Of a DNA stretch of 64,000 bases, positions 51,464-62,679 are shown in pieces. The notes below the pieces were generated by a model that saw only the letters and a program-made list of their open reading frames with translations, searched no databases and had not been told where the DNA came from. Positions within the stretch are counted from its first letter, which is position 1. The number at the start of each line of letters is the position of its first letter. Made by a program: the position numbers and the translations under genes. The stretch is from Syncephalis plumigaleata (lineage: Eukaryota > Zoopagomycota > Zoopagomycetes > Zoopagales > Piptocephalidaceae): contig JAIXMF010000002.1 in NCBI GenBank assembly GCA_025201365.1, positions 1,860,001 to 1,924,000 on the forward strand, given 5' to 3'.

Positions 51464-52155
51464 TTAGAGTGTTTTGCCCATGAACTTTCGTCGTTGGAAA
51501 CTCATCCACCATTTGCTTAGTTTACCATCAGCGTACAGATGTGTCAAAAGACGATCAGATAACTCTTGTCGGAATTGTTGTAAATATTGGCCGAGCGTAT
51601 CTAGGATAATAGATGGAACATCAATAAGACTGCTGCTACTACTACTACTACTGTCTAGCAACATGATTATTATTGTTCCTTACCTGCTTCAGGACGACTA
51701 GTAGGTGCCGGGTAAACGGCATTCAAGCTAAAGTTCGCATCACCAGGCATGGGGAATTTGCCTAATGCGTGAGTTTGCAAAAGCTTCTGCGCATCTTGTT
51801 GTGATGGCGCCGGATTCTTACTCGCCAGTTTGACGAGACAGTCCGAGATGTAGAGAATGCCATAGATGAGTAGACGATCGCCAGCACCTTTAATCTCGAA
51901 ATTACGGAAGAAGCAGTTGGCGCGAAACAAGTCAATGGCCTCGTCAATAGCATCGGGAACGGTCGTGTCCGCTGAAGTAGGTGCAGGTCCGCGATACTTT
52001 GTCTTTAGAGGCAGTAGGTAGATGCCGCCGATAGAACGAGCATCACTACTATTGAATGCAGAGTGATAAACCTATTTTCGCTTAGTAGTTTAGTATGATG
52101 AAGATGAAGATGATAGTTTGTTCTTTTCTTCTCTAGTCTATACACTTACTGGCAT
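51464..52155 (-). CDS. ARC18: Arp2/3 complex subunit 3 (ARPC3, p21)
   Basis: This is a subunit of the Arp2/3 actin nucleator at cortical actin patches. Three exons (52150-52155, 51684-52071, 51464-51654) give 194 residues; the first exon codes only MP. Family features are MPVYHSAFNSSDARSIGGIY, LLPLKTKYRGPAP, LFRANCFFRNFEIKGAGDRL, LIYGILYISDCLVKL, FPMPGDANFSLNAVYPAP and the C-terminus KWWMSFQRRKFMGKTL. A poly-Ser stretch at the start of exon 3 is an insert compared with the usual about 175 residues. It is transcribed towards the phosphofructokinase gene's promoter, 250 bp away. Confidence 0.95.
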
Positions 52156-53219
52156 GATAATAAAGGGCACGATAGAACACAGTTAGTGCGAGCCTATGGT
52201 AATGAGAGGAGAATAGGAATAAATGACGACAACGTATTATGTATTGGAATCTTGGACGGGGTTAAAGGTGAAGTTATCGAGGATTGATGACGATGACTTG
52301 TTATATTCGAATTATACACTCCACTGATCCGAATCAAACGAGCACAACACACAAGTCAGCCAATGTTAGAGAAACCGGTAGACATGCATAGTCATGGTTT
52401 AATCAAATCATATATACCTATATGTCCAGACGAATCCTATACATTATTATCCATTACATGCATTCTCTCTATTATCACCAATATCTTCCTGCTGTGTACT
52501 CAGCGTACCGTTTCATTAATTAGGAAAAAGCGATAACGAATGTATAACATACTATCATATCTATACCTCATTGATTGGTAAGTAGCAAACATATCATGCA
52601 ATATTACACGATAGCTATACTGTTTCCAGGGTGATCACCACGGCCTTACCAATAAATGATGCTAGCCAATCAAGGAAGCAGCAGGAAAGACAAAGTACGA
52701 GTGGAAAGACAGCATGCTCTACTGTTGATTCAGCGTAAACTGATACGAATATTATTGTAACAGAGTTCAGATATCATTAGTATTGCAATGTTAGTTGCTT
52801 GCTTATAAATTACTCCAAAAAGTTATACGGATACATAAAGACAATGTCATCGACTTTAGTGTTACTGATAGCGTATATCTTCATGTATATATGTATGAAT
52901 ACAAATCTATTTGTAACAAATGTTTCTCATCATTGATTACTCGACCAATTTCCCTGTTTATTATTATCTAGTGGAGATTAGAGTAGCTAGCACAGTTTGG
53001 ATACATTGATGTGTATATGAACTTTTCCAAAATGTAATGCTTGGCAGAGACAACCCGGGAGCAATAGGCAAATGCTAGAGACATTAATACAAATGCTAAC
53101 CGGTAGCAAGTGACTACAAGAGCAATTCTCTACTGAACTTTCTCTCTCTTTCTCCTTCCAAAATCGAACGAGTATTCATCCGTTTTCTTTTTGGAACTAT
53201 CGAGCCTAGCTACAACAAT
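52156..53219. other. Divergent intergenic region, ARPC3 / GNAT
   Basis: About 1.06 kb of AT-rich sequence between divergently transcribed genes, so it carries both promoters. A pyrimidine run lies at about 53138-53158. No gene is seen. Confidence 0.5.
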
Positions 53220-53895
53220 ATGATGAGGAATATATCCAGCTATCTATATGGTTATGTGTATGCATTTATAAGTTGGTTGAACGTATTGGTTCCCTTTAGT
53301 AGGCCATTGGAATGGAAGGCGAAAGGGAAACCATCCATTGTCTATAAGCCTGTCGTGGATCCGATAGAAGCGTACAAATTACAGATTAATTGTAAGTGGC
53401 TTGCAGATATACTAATGTCGTGTCCATTCTCATCTACATGTATCATGCCCAGGTTTCTTGCCCGATGAGTGTGAATCATTGGAAAAACTGAAAAAATGTC
53501 ATAAAGAGGCACCATGGCTCTTTTATGGCGCGTACATTAACGAGGAAGATAATGAAAGACGAGATAGGCTCATTGGTTATATATGTGGCACACTCACCAA
53601 TGACCAGCGTATCACGAAGCAAACCACGAACACGCATGATCCAACCGGAAGAACCATCTACATACAACTCATATGTATTGAGAAACAATACAGAGCACAG
53701 GGTGTAGGCGATAGGATCATCTACAATTATCTCGACCGTGTTCGTACTTTTAACCGGGAATATAAGAGTGCAACTGGAAGTGCAACAAATCGATACGATA
53801 TACTTTCGTTCTTGTCGCGTGACAACATGATCTCTTACTATAAACGCTATAATGCAAAGTATATCGGGCCTTCAGATGTAGTTGTTGGTAAGTGA
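53220..53895 (+). CDS. Arylalkylamine N-acetyltransferase-like GNAT with N-terminal membrane segment
   Basis: This is a GNAT-fold acetyltransferase of the serotonin/arylalkylamine N-acetyltransferase-like group. Exons 53220-53391 and 53453-53895 join in phase (QIN|CFLPDECESLEKL), giving 204 residues. The EAYKLQINCFLPDECESLE region is the group's signature start. PWLFYGAYINE and RLIGYICGTL form the core strands, and the acetyl-CoA loop is YRAQGVGDRIIYNYL (Q-x-V-G-x-x-x). Family members transfer acetyl to amines; the substrate here is unknown. A hydrophobic stretch (YLYGYVYAFISWLNVLVPF, residues 7-25) before the domain suggests a membrane anchor or targeting sequence, unusual for this group. 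The protein ends at VVVGK. Confidence 0.82.
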
Positions 53896-53930
53896 ATCAT
53901 CAACATGATATTACATTACTCATACAAAAG

Positions 53931-53951
53931 ATATATATATATATATATATA
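53931..53951. repeat. (AT)n microsatellite
   Basis: A pure AT run just 3' of the acetyltransferase gene. Confidence 0.9.
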
Positions 53952-54014
53952 GGCAAAGAGAAATGGCATGAAATGCACTTTTATTTTTAATTGTTTAATA
54001 ATCAAATAAATGAA

Positions 54015-54049
<35 letters not shown>
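54015..54049. repeat. (CAT)n microsatellite
   Basis: About eleven CAT units between the convergent acetyltransferase and sugar transporter genes. Confidence 0.9.
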
Positions 54050-54249
54050 GTAACATGTAGCGTAATTTCATACACGATAATAAGTAAAATAATATCTGGA
54101 ACACCGACTGATTTATTATAATAATCGATAACAAATGTTTAATGTTAAAAAAAGGAACCATGATCAATAATGGTTGCTTTGATGAATCTTGTCACGGCTA
54201 CGACAAGCATGATTGTATTCGCCATTTGGTAGACAAGCACTAATTAACT

Positions 54250-55745
54250 TTAATGGCCACCGGATTTTGGCATACTCATGCCTAGTTTGGCCTCTAATGG
54301 TGAGGTAGCACCATCTTGACCGAAAAGCGCGTCTATTTCTTCTAGTGACTTGCCCTTGGTTTCAGGCAGCATGAAGTAGACCCAGATGGCCATGATAATT
54401 AGGAAGATGGCAAAGGTAATGAATGCACCCCATGGTACAGCGGCGAGGAATTCAGGCACGAGAAGCGCGACGAGTGCGTTGAACAACCAGTTGGACGACG
54501 TGGTAAGCGACATTGCCTTGGCACGAATACGTAATGGATAGATCTCGGACGGGTAGATCCATCCGATGGGACCCCAACTAGGTGCGAAACCAGCAACGAA
54601 CAAGTAGAGCATGATGAGACAGACCCAAGGAACGGCTTTCACCTTGAATTCAGGCGAGTAGACGGCAATCATGACACCGGAAATGGTCATTGCAGCGGCC
54701 ATGATAGCAGCACCACCCAGCAATAGGGTACGACGACCGGTACGATCGACGAGGTACATGCCAGGAATAGTCATGACTACATTGACGATACCGCTACCGG
54801 CGGTGGCAAGTAGGGTGACGGAACGTTCGCTGAAACCGGCCGATTGCAAGATAGCTGGCGCGTAATACATGATGGCGTTAATACCGGTGAGTTGCTGGAA
54901 CATCTGTAGCATGACACCGATGAGGACACGTCGCCACATGCCGTTGGCGCTGAGTTCGCCCCAGCCTCCATCGCCGATTTCGCGTTCCAATCGGATAGAG
55001 TCTTGAATCTCGTCGAGTTCCTGTTGTACGGCAACACCATTGTCCCCGCGTAGTTTACGCAATGCCTGTGCGGCCTGATCCACACGACCACGCGACATGA
55101 GCCAACGTGGCGATGATGGTAGGAATAACATGCCGATAGCCATACCGAAAGCAAAGACATTCTGTAGACCGAATGGAATGCGCCAACTAGCATCACCGAC
55201 AATGGAGGCAGTACCGTAATTGACGAAGAACGCCACTAGAATACCAATGGTGATGGCCAATTGTTGCATCGACACCACGAGACCGCGATACTCCTTGGGT
55301 GACACTTCCGATAGGTAAAGCGGCACCACCATGGAGAGTACACCGATAGCCAGACCGGCAATGAAACGACCAGCCATCAGCAATGGTAGATCCTGAGCGA
55401 ATGTTTGCATCATACCACCACCGATGAAGATGATGGCACCGGAGATACAAGCAAGACGACGTCCAAAGCGATCTATTAGAATAGTTAGCACTACTGATAT
55501 TATTATTATTATTGTTGTTGTTTTATCAACTTACCAGCTACGTAGAATACACAGAATGATCCTACAAAGGCACCGATCAATAGAATACTGACGGTAAGTC
55601 CTTTCTGTGTCTCGGAGGAGAAAACAAACGTTTCCTTGAACGCATCCATCACCAACACGCCACTAATGACGCCGACATCGTAGCCGAATAAAAGACCACC
55701 GATGGCTGACACCAGCGCGGTAAGAATCATATAACCACCACGCAT
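54250..55745 (-). CDS. MFS sugar transporter
   Basis: This is a 12-transmembrane sugar/H+ symporter of the major facilitator superfamily at the plasma membrane. Exons 55535-55745 and 54250-55472 join in phase (YVA|DRFGRRLACI), giving 477 residues. Signatures are GGLLFGYDVGVISGVLV in TM1, DRFGRR, GRFIAGLAIGVLSMVVPLYL, SEVSPKEYRG, LPSSPRWLMSRGR, QQLTGINAIMYYAP in TM7, DRTGRRTLLLGG, YPSEIYPLRIRAKAM and the C-terminal PETKGKSLEEID. All are complete. The start is the ATG at 55745 (MRGGYMIL); the sequence just before it is an intron acceptor, so a 5' exon (perhaps ending at about 56845 before GTAAGT) may be non-coding or add a short N-terminus. The exact sugar cannot be told. Confidence 0.93.
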
Positions 55746-57791
55746 AGTGTAACCTGTCCTAATAAATAATAAACAGGATAACATAATATTAGTAAGTGAT
55801 GATTACTCCTATTATATTCCTCCTATTCTTTAGTTATCCAACACACACACACTCTCTCTCTCTTGCTCTCTTGTGTAATAATATGCTGGTTAACGATAGA
55901 ATGCAATCAGCAATGTTCGAATAATAACGTATAGATGAGGATATATAAAAACAACAACGGATATCACAATGATCGGATAGATTAGTGTGAAACAACAAGT
56001 AAATACAAATAAAGGACTAATTACATCCTAGTCACAACGAAAGAAAGCAAGAAAGCAACTAGTCAAGACAACTACAACAACTACAACTACAATAACAAAT
56101 GAATCACGAATAATCAAGAAGTGATAAGTAAAGGAACAACAACAACAGCAAGAACTGAAAGCAAATGGATCAACTGCAATAAAGTGCTACGAATAGAAAA
56201 GGAAATGTACAAGAGAAGGGAAATGGCGGTTGCTGTGCAATCAAAGCAATAAGTAACCGTGTTAATCGTGCAATCATTATACGTGCAATATATAGATGTA
56301 TATATATATATAGCTATATATGTATATAGGTCACTATTCAAAGTGAATTACACAGATAGATAAACGAATAGTTCTATTCCTATCTATTCACTCTTATTAT
56401 CATTATTATCATTACTAGAGAAGGTATGACTAATGTGCATTTGACCGTAACCAAGTAAAATTTAGGCGCACATGCATTAGAAAATAAACTAAAAATAAAT
56501 TGGCCATCAACTGTGTAACGAGGATAATAATAGATTGACCAATATCAACAACAATAACGACATTATCATCATCATCATCATTGATCTGACGCTAAATGAC
56601 GCCAATCAACTGGATACTACTAGTCATTGACACCTTAACTACCCATTATTACAGTATTACAATCTATGCAAACAAATATGCATATGTATATATATATATA
56701 TGTATATATGTGTTCGTGCTTATCCAATAACTCATTTCATAGTTTGCTATGTTTACTTACAAGATTCAATTCTATATGATTCAATTATATCGTTAGTAAT
56801 GATTATAATAGAATATGTATGTATGTATTACTTACCGTTATAGCAGTTTTTAGCCTTGCCGTCAAATAGAATAGGAAAGAAGAATGAAAGGAAATATTGT
56901 TATTGTAATCCTTATCGCAACAACAACAACAACAACAATAGAAAGGGAACAATAAGCAAAATAGAAAAGTCGTTCAGTTTTTTTGTTTGTTACTTGTTAC
57001 TATAACACAATTGACCAGCGTTTCGTCAAATGAGCAAGAAAAGAAAAATGAATAGCGTAGATAGGAAGAAACGTAAATCAAAAAAACTCAAATAGGAATA
57101 TGGAATAGACCACGTTATCACATACACACACAAACACAACGTACTGTAAGTGTGTGTGCGTGTCTATATGGTCACTTCGTAAACGAAAAAGAAAGAGAGC
57201 GTACGAACGTAAGAACGAGCAAGAAGAAACGAACGAAGGTGGTGGTAAGAAAGTGGAAAGAGAAAAGGTTAAGGCTTAATAAAAAGAGAAAGACGGACTG
57301 CCAACAGTTATTTTCTAATGTGCCTATAGGTTAAGCGTAATGGAGGAGTTGTAAAGCGGATGTTGTTTGCCACGTTCCACCTGCCTTTTTTATTATGTTC
57401 AAATGACCAATTTTGGATGAGACCATTGTGGTACATGTGTACATCCATTCATTCATTCCCCATTTCTAGGACAGAATGTCATTCAATATATTCATTGGCT
57501 AAAGAGAAGAGAAGCGGGAGTAGGATAAATTGGTGAGAGAATAATAACAATACTAAACGCACACGCACACGCACACGCACATTCATACAAATGTATGAAG
57601 GAGACGAGGTACGGAGTAATGTGAACAGGAAATACTGATTGGAATGCGGGGCAGGCAGTTAAACCACTAATAAAACGTGGTTTCCACTCCATATGGACGG
57701 AGTTACAGGTGTGCTCTACATTTAATTAAGGGAAAGGGAAATTCCTTTATTGCTAATGGATTGAAACTCAATCCATATAATTGAATGTCCA
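55746..57791. other. Intergenic, 2 kb upstream of the sugar transporter
   Basis: This repeat-rich region has AT-dinucleotide stretches (about 56298-56312, 56687-56708), AAC runs (about 56921-56940) and purine-rich runs. A consensus donor near 56838 on the minus strand may end a 5' exon of the transporter. No independent gene is supported. Confidence 0.5.
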
Positions 57792-60350
57792 TTACATACT
57801 AACCATCTTGTCACTAGTAGACATAGAATGTAAGCAAATATACATATATCTATATTGTCATTATACTACTTACCGATACTCATCGATATTATCCATGGTG
57901 AGCACGACAAGATCACGTTTCGAAAGTGGTTGTTTCGTAATTGGACAAGTGTTACGCGGTTCAGAACGAGTAAGACAACGCACCCAGTTATCATAACTTG
58001 AATAAATAGTAATATGTAAATAACAAAAAAGACCAATATGCATACTTATACACTTACCCCATAACATGACCATGAGGAGAGATGGCTGGCTTGACGACCT
58101 CCTCTAACGTGATCGGATCAATGTAACCAGGCAATGGATTAACGCCACAGTTGGCCACTCGTCCGCCACCGCCACCGCCACTAATGGCAATATCAGTGAC
58201 AATGTCGGATAACATAGGATCACTCGTATCATGATGAGCAGTATTGCTAGACGGGTCACCAACATGTGATGATAATGATGTATTATCGGTAGATGTACTA
58301 TTACTACTATAGGTGGCTGTAGCACTACCACCAGCACGTCTACTTGCCATGGCACGTGCACGTTTTGTAGTGCCGTAATTCATGGCTCTCGATGAGGATG
58401 ACGAACTACGATAGTCGCTCGAGAAATCATCGTCACGTTCACGTCCGTACATCCAATCGCTATCCGAGTCGTTGGTCGAGCCGTAGCCGTCGTCAGAGTC
58501 GCGTCTAGTGGATTGACGACGTCGTGGACGTTTAGTAGACGATGCAGCAGCCGTGGTAGCAGTAGTAGTATTGCTATTGCTATTGCTAGTACTATTGCTA
58601 GTATTCTTTGTTTTCGATGCCTTCACTGTCGCTCTACTCTTGACAGCTGGTTGATTCGCTTCCGTATCTGTTAACTTATCCGGTGGATATTCACGATTCT
58701 CTTCATCGGAATCATCTTGATTCGCTGTTGATCGCCGACTGCGTGGCTTACGTTCATCGTAGGATGAGCCATCTCGTCGATGCTTGCAATGCGTACGGAA
58801 TGTCTTTCGTCCATCCTTCGTACTAAATAAATAATGAGCCTTGCCCTTGTCGTCCAACACGTAGTTGGGATCTTGAATCTTGTTCGTCTCTACCAATTGA
58901 CGATAATAGTTGGAACACTATGTCAATACAAAACTGATGAGTGACCATGTTTACCTAGGATAAATGTGATAGCAATGCGATACTTGCCTGATAGCCCACA
59001 CGACCTGGAATGGCGATGGAGAACACGCCCCATTGACCATTGGCGCCCATCTCCTTGAGACGTTGATGAAATAGTTTTTGCTCATACTATAATACTCGAT
59101 ATTACTATTACTATTGTCATTACTATTATAGCAACAATTACTTACTTGAGTCCAGGGACCAGTACGTTGTGGCTCATTAGGAGCATTGAATCGATAGTAA
59201 TAAGAGTTGGGATTCTTGTCGATGGCCTTCCACGCCTTCTTACGTGCCTCTGACCATCCCTCCATGGCGGCATCTGGGTTTTCACGCATTTGCTTAAGCG
59301 CATCCTCAAGGCGTAATCGTCCTACTTTCTGGTATTTCCTGTATCCTAGAACATTAGTGATGAACAAGCCAAGTAAATGGTTTGTAATAAATACTCACCG
59401 ACGCGTTTCATCGGTTACATTCTTCTTCATGGTGGTGGTACGCTTACGCAATAGTTGTTCATACTTTTGTCGCTCCTCCCTCGTCATGTTGTTCTCGGGT
59501 TCTGTTAGGGTTATGGAAATAAGTCCATCGTGCTCATGTATGTTTGCTTGATACTTACTAGCTTGTTGTGCTTTTGGACTTTTCGCCGCCAATTCCTTAC
59601 GTATCATGTTGAGATACATGGGTTGCGACAAGTTAAGAATCAGCTCATCCTATATGGAATGTGATCATTAGATTAGCTAGTAGATACATTTATCTATTAA
59701 AAAAGGGAAAACACGCCCTACCTCATCATTATCCAATTGCTTCAAGGCAAAGGCCACCTCATCATCCGTAATGTAATCGAACGTTTGACGCACTTTGTCC
59801 GCCTTGCGACGTAATTCTCGACGCTCGAATTCGGCAAACTATCATCGTAATATTCGTTATTAGATATCAATGATTATGGTATCATCACCGGACTCACCTG
59901 CTTTTGTTGTAGCGCCACTCGTTGCTGGATAATATCAATTTCCGTCTCTGTCATTTCCTCGGCAAACATGTTGCTTTTACGCACAGTGCCAATACGTTCG
60001 CTACGCGTATTCGTTAATATCCTAGTGTTGTGCACATTGTATAGTATACCATGCGGTTTAGCTTACCTCGCCTCAAGCATTTCACGTACACGCTGAGCAC
60101 TTTCATCGGCAGAATGCTTACCACCGTCTGATCCGTCGGTGGGTAGCGTGACACCTGAAGCAGCCATGAAATCATCGCATTCTAGCTCCTTCTTGCGGTT
60201 GTCTCGTCGCTGACGTAACAATTGCTGGAGTGAATAAAAGGAGAGGTAAGTCAACGGAATACTTGTATTATTATTATTATTATTATTAACACTTACTAGC
60301 ACGTTGACAACCTCCGAACTAGACGTGACCGTAGCAGTAGTTGCCGCCAT
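57792..60350 (-). CDS. SANT/Myb-like plus U-box-like protein
   Basis: This multi-exon gene (about ten exons) starts at the ATG at 60350 (MAATTATVTSSSEVVNVL) and encodes roughly 650-700 residues. In order: charged helical regions (LLRQRRDNRKKELE, QQKQFAEFERRELRRKAD), a conserved block TREERQKYEQLLRKR, then a SANT/Myb-like unit (GPWTQ|EQKLFHQRLKEMG, QWGVFSIAIPGRVGYQ|CSNYYRQL). A long low-complexity Ser/Asn/Arg region follows, then a U-box-like module (GYIDPITLEEVVKPAISPHG, TCPITKQPLSKRDLVVLT). U-boxes recruit E2 enzymes, so a chromatin-linked ubiquitin ligase is a reasonable inference. The 3' end is uncertain: TAA at 57870 if unspliced, or 57792 if a GTAAGT intron is removed, which adds DKMVSM. 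Confidence 0.78.
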
Positions 60351-60495
60351 ATTGATATGGAAATATGGAAACACGTACTAACACGCAAACGTAGTTCAAT
60401 CAGTCAATAGGGTAAAGGAAAGGAGAAAGGGTGAAAAAAATGAAAACAACAACAAAAAATTACGCGTACAGGTCACGTTCACTTAAATAGCATGA

Positions 60496-60722
60496 CTTTT
60501 CCATCCAATTTGCGCATTTATCCTTTAACATTTGCTCTTTATTAATAAATAGATTTACACAATAGTTAACACCATTATCGCATTACTATTATTATTGAGT
60601 AGTTGTCATTGCCCTAGCAGTTGAGGGAGGTGTTAATGATCGCGATACGTAAGTCTTACCATAGTTATTATTTATTCGTAAAGACAAATGGCTAACTGCG
60701 CAAATTGGATGGAAAAGCACTG
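60496..60722. mobile_element. hAT-type MITE, 227 bp, second copy
   Basis: This is a shorter relative of the 565-bp element at 19871. It shares the left about 80 bp (CTTTTCCATCCAATTTGCGC, then a stretch ending near AATAAATAGATTTA) and the right end (GCTAACTGCGCAAATTGGAT then GGAAAAGCACTG). The flanks TAGCATGA (60488-60495) and TAGCATGG (60723-60730) are an 8-bp target duplication, with about 5 bp missing from the left tip and one base changed. The inside carries no ORF, so it is a miniature derivative mobilised in trans. It lies about 145 bp upstream of the SANT/U-box gene start, possibly within its promoter. Confidence 0.85.
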
Positions 60723-61039
60723 TAGCATGGCTTTTACTACTCTCTCTAAAGAAAATGATAACAAATCCATATATCGTCTATTTACACTTGACAGTTAATC
60801 AAATGGCTGTAACATAATCTAGCATTAAGTATCAATACATGCTAGCCTACACATTAGCTTTATTCGTCGTGGAATGGATGGTACATAACAAATGCATCTA
60901 TGTTTTGACATTAGGCTCTAGTCACTAGTATTAATAATCTAAAGCAACTGTTTATTTGATATTCTATTGTAACTAGCAGGATCAACCAACTAATTGATAC
61001 GAGCATACGATGTTGAAGTAACAAACTAGGTATCAAACA
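60723..61039. other. Short intergenic region
   Basis: AT-rich sequence between the MITE and the 3' end of the small secreted-protein gene. Nothing else is seen. Confidence 0.5.
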
Positions 61040-61738
61040 CTAGTTTAGTATGCTATTTATCCGCGATTCAATAACTTTTGTCGCAGTTGGAGCATCTAGC
61101 TCTGGATTCCCCATACGAGACAAATCTACCAATATTACTGTGGACTTATCCTTTAATGATATTTGGTAAAGAATCCTTTTTTTCACTGGAAGTTTACCTT
61201 TACCCACAACCCTAAACATCAATTCATTTTTAATATTAAAGCATAGATCTATTTGATATTGACGTTAGCATTAACTAGTGTGATTTGCAGTATACTTACT
61301 TTTGGGGACAGGGTCAATTCGGTAATGGTTTGTATGTGCAAATTGCAATCCTAGATAACAGCGTTAGTATGACATATCTACAATCATTGCTTAATACTTA
61401 CCTGCATAAAATTCCGATTGAGCAAGGATGGTCTGTACCATTCGTTGATTTATATCAAAACTAGCACGAACGAGTTTTAGGTAGTTCTCATACGGCTGCG
61501 CACATGGTACCGTAGTTCTTTTACATTGATACGGTTGAGCATTGTTAGTGAGTGCACTGCCGGGTATATATGTATTCCCACAAAGAATATAGCCGAGAGT
61601 GTTACGTCTGCTTAGTGTATGTCCTTGACGATTACTTGGTAAGGAACTGCCCGTTGTCGTAATGGCTGCATTGGTGGTCGATGCTAGTAGAAGCATAGTA
61701 GTTGCGATAACGCCGGTCAAGCCTAGATTGAAGCGCAT
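61040..61738 (-). CDS. Small secreted protein, unknown
   Basis: Three exons (61402-61738, 61300-61350, 61040-61211) give about 186 residues. The N-terminus is a clear signal peptide (MRFNLGLTGVIATTMLLLAS then a TTNA-type cut site). A Cys-containing part follows (GYILCGNTYIPGSAL, QCKRTTVPC). The short middle exon reads GLQFAHTNHYRIDPVPK, and the last exon is basic then acidic (GKGKLPVKKRILYQISLKDK, VILVDLSRMGNPELD). The lengths sum to one base short of a frame, so one splice site is misjudged or one base is missing near the second junction. I do not recognise the family; it resembles small fungal secreted enzymes in size only. Confidence 0.65.
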
Positions 61739-62679
61739 GATGAACTATGTGTTCCGGTAGATTCGTAGTGAGCTATAAGACGAGTGTATAGAAAGTGTAG
61801 TGATATGGTTATCCATCTTTGCATCACGAATAAATGGCGCCCATTTATAGGCGTAGGAACAGCAGTAGTTGACCAGTCGGGTATGCACGGTCAATGAGCC
61901 ATTTGAACTGTAAGGTATTTGTCTTTTTTACATTTATGTCACTGCACCATTATGGTTTTTTTCTATTTATTGCATTGATAAGGCAATAGCAGTTGTTGTG
62001 ATTGGATCGTGTAGTGAATATTACTCGTTTGTTGGATAGAATGGCGAGAATTCATGACAGACATTGTATTAGTTCCAGATGGCATTACCTCCTTAGTCAA
62101 GCACGAGGACAGATCATATAACTGGTCAGGTTATTAGCCATCTAATTTGGTTCTGGTTCAGCTTGCCAAAGATTCGGAATAACTACAAATGCGCAATTAT
62201 ACCCGACGAGGAGATGTCATGGAACGTGGTGATATACTCGACAAAGATTGATGTCATTTGTCTATTTAGTAATACGTGTAGCCGTGAACTATATGGATGG
62301 TCATTATTGCTACAAGCACCTATCAACATGATTGATGATACTCGATAGTGATATCGCCCATATTATTGCTCCATTGTTAATCATATTGACTGGATTGCCA
62401 TATGCATATTGATTCGAACTAGCGGTGTCAACTATGGAACACGGCATTCTAATGCTCATCTCCGCATGTTTCAGCACAAGTACTCGTTTGCCATAGCGGT
62501 ACATACTCGGATGCATTAAACTGACACCGCCATTATGTATCTAAACAGTTTGTAATGGAGATGAACGAGAATTGAATATTAATGCTAAAACTAGCCTATT
62601 ATCATTGTCATTTGCGTCAGAATGTCATGGTATATTGCCAAAGAAAAAAGAATAATGAGAATAATGAATACTTGCTACT
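61739..62679. other. Intergenic
   Basis: Region between the secreted-protein start and the end of the hexosaminidase gene. Small ORFs only; none is supported. Confidence 0.5.
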
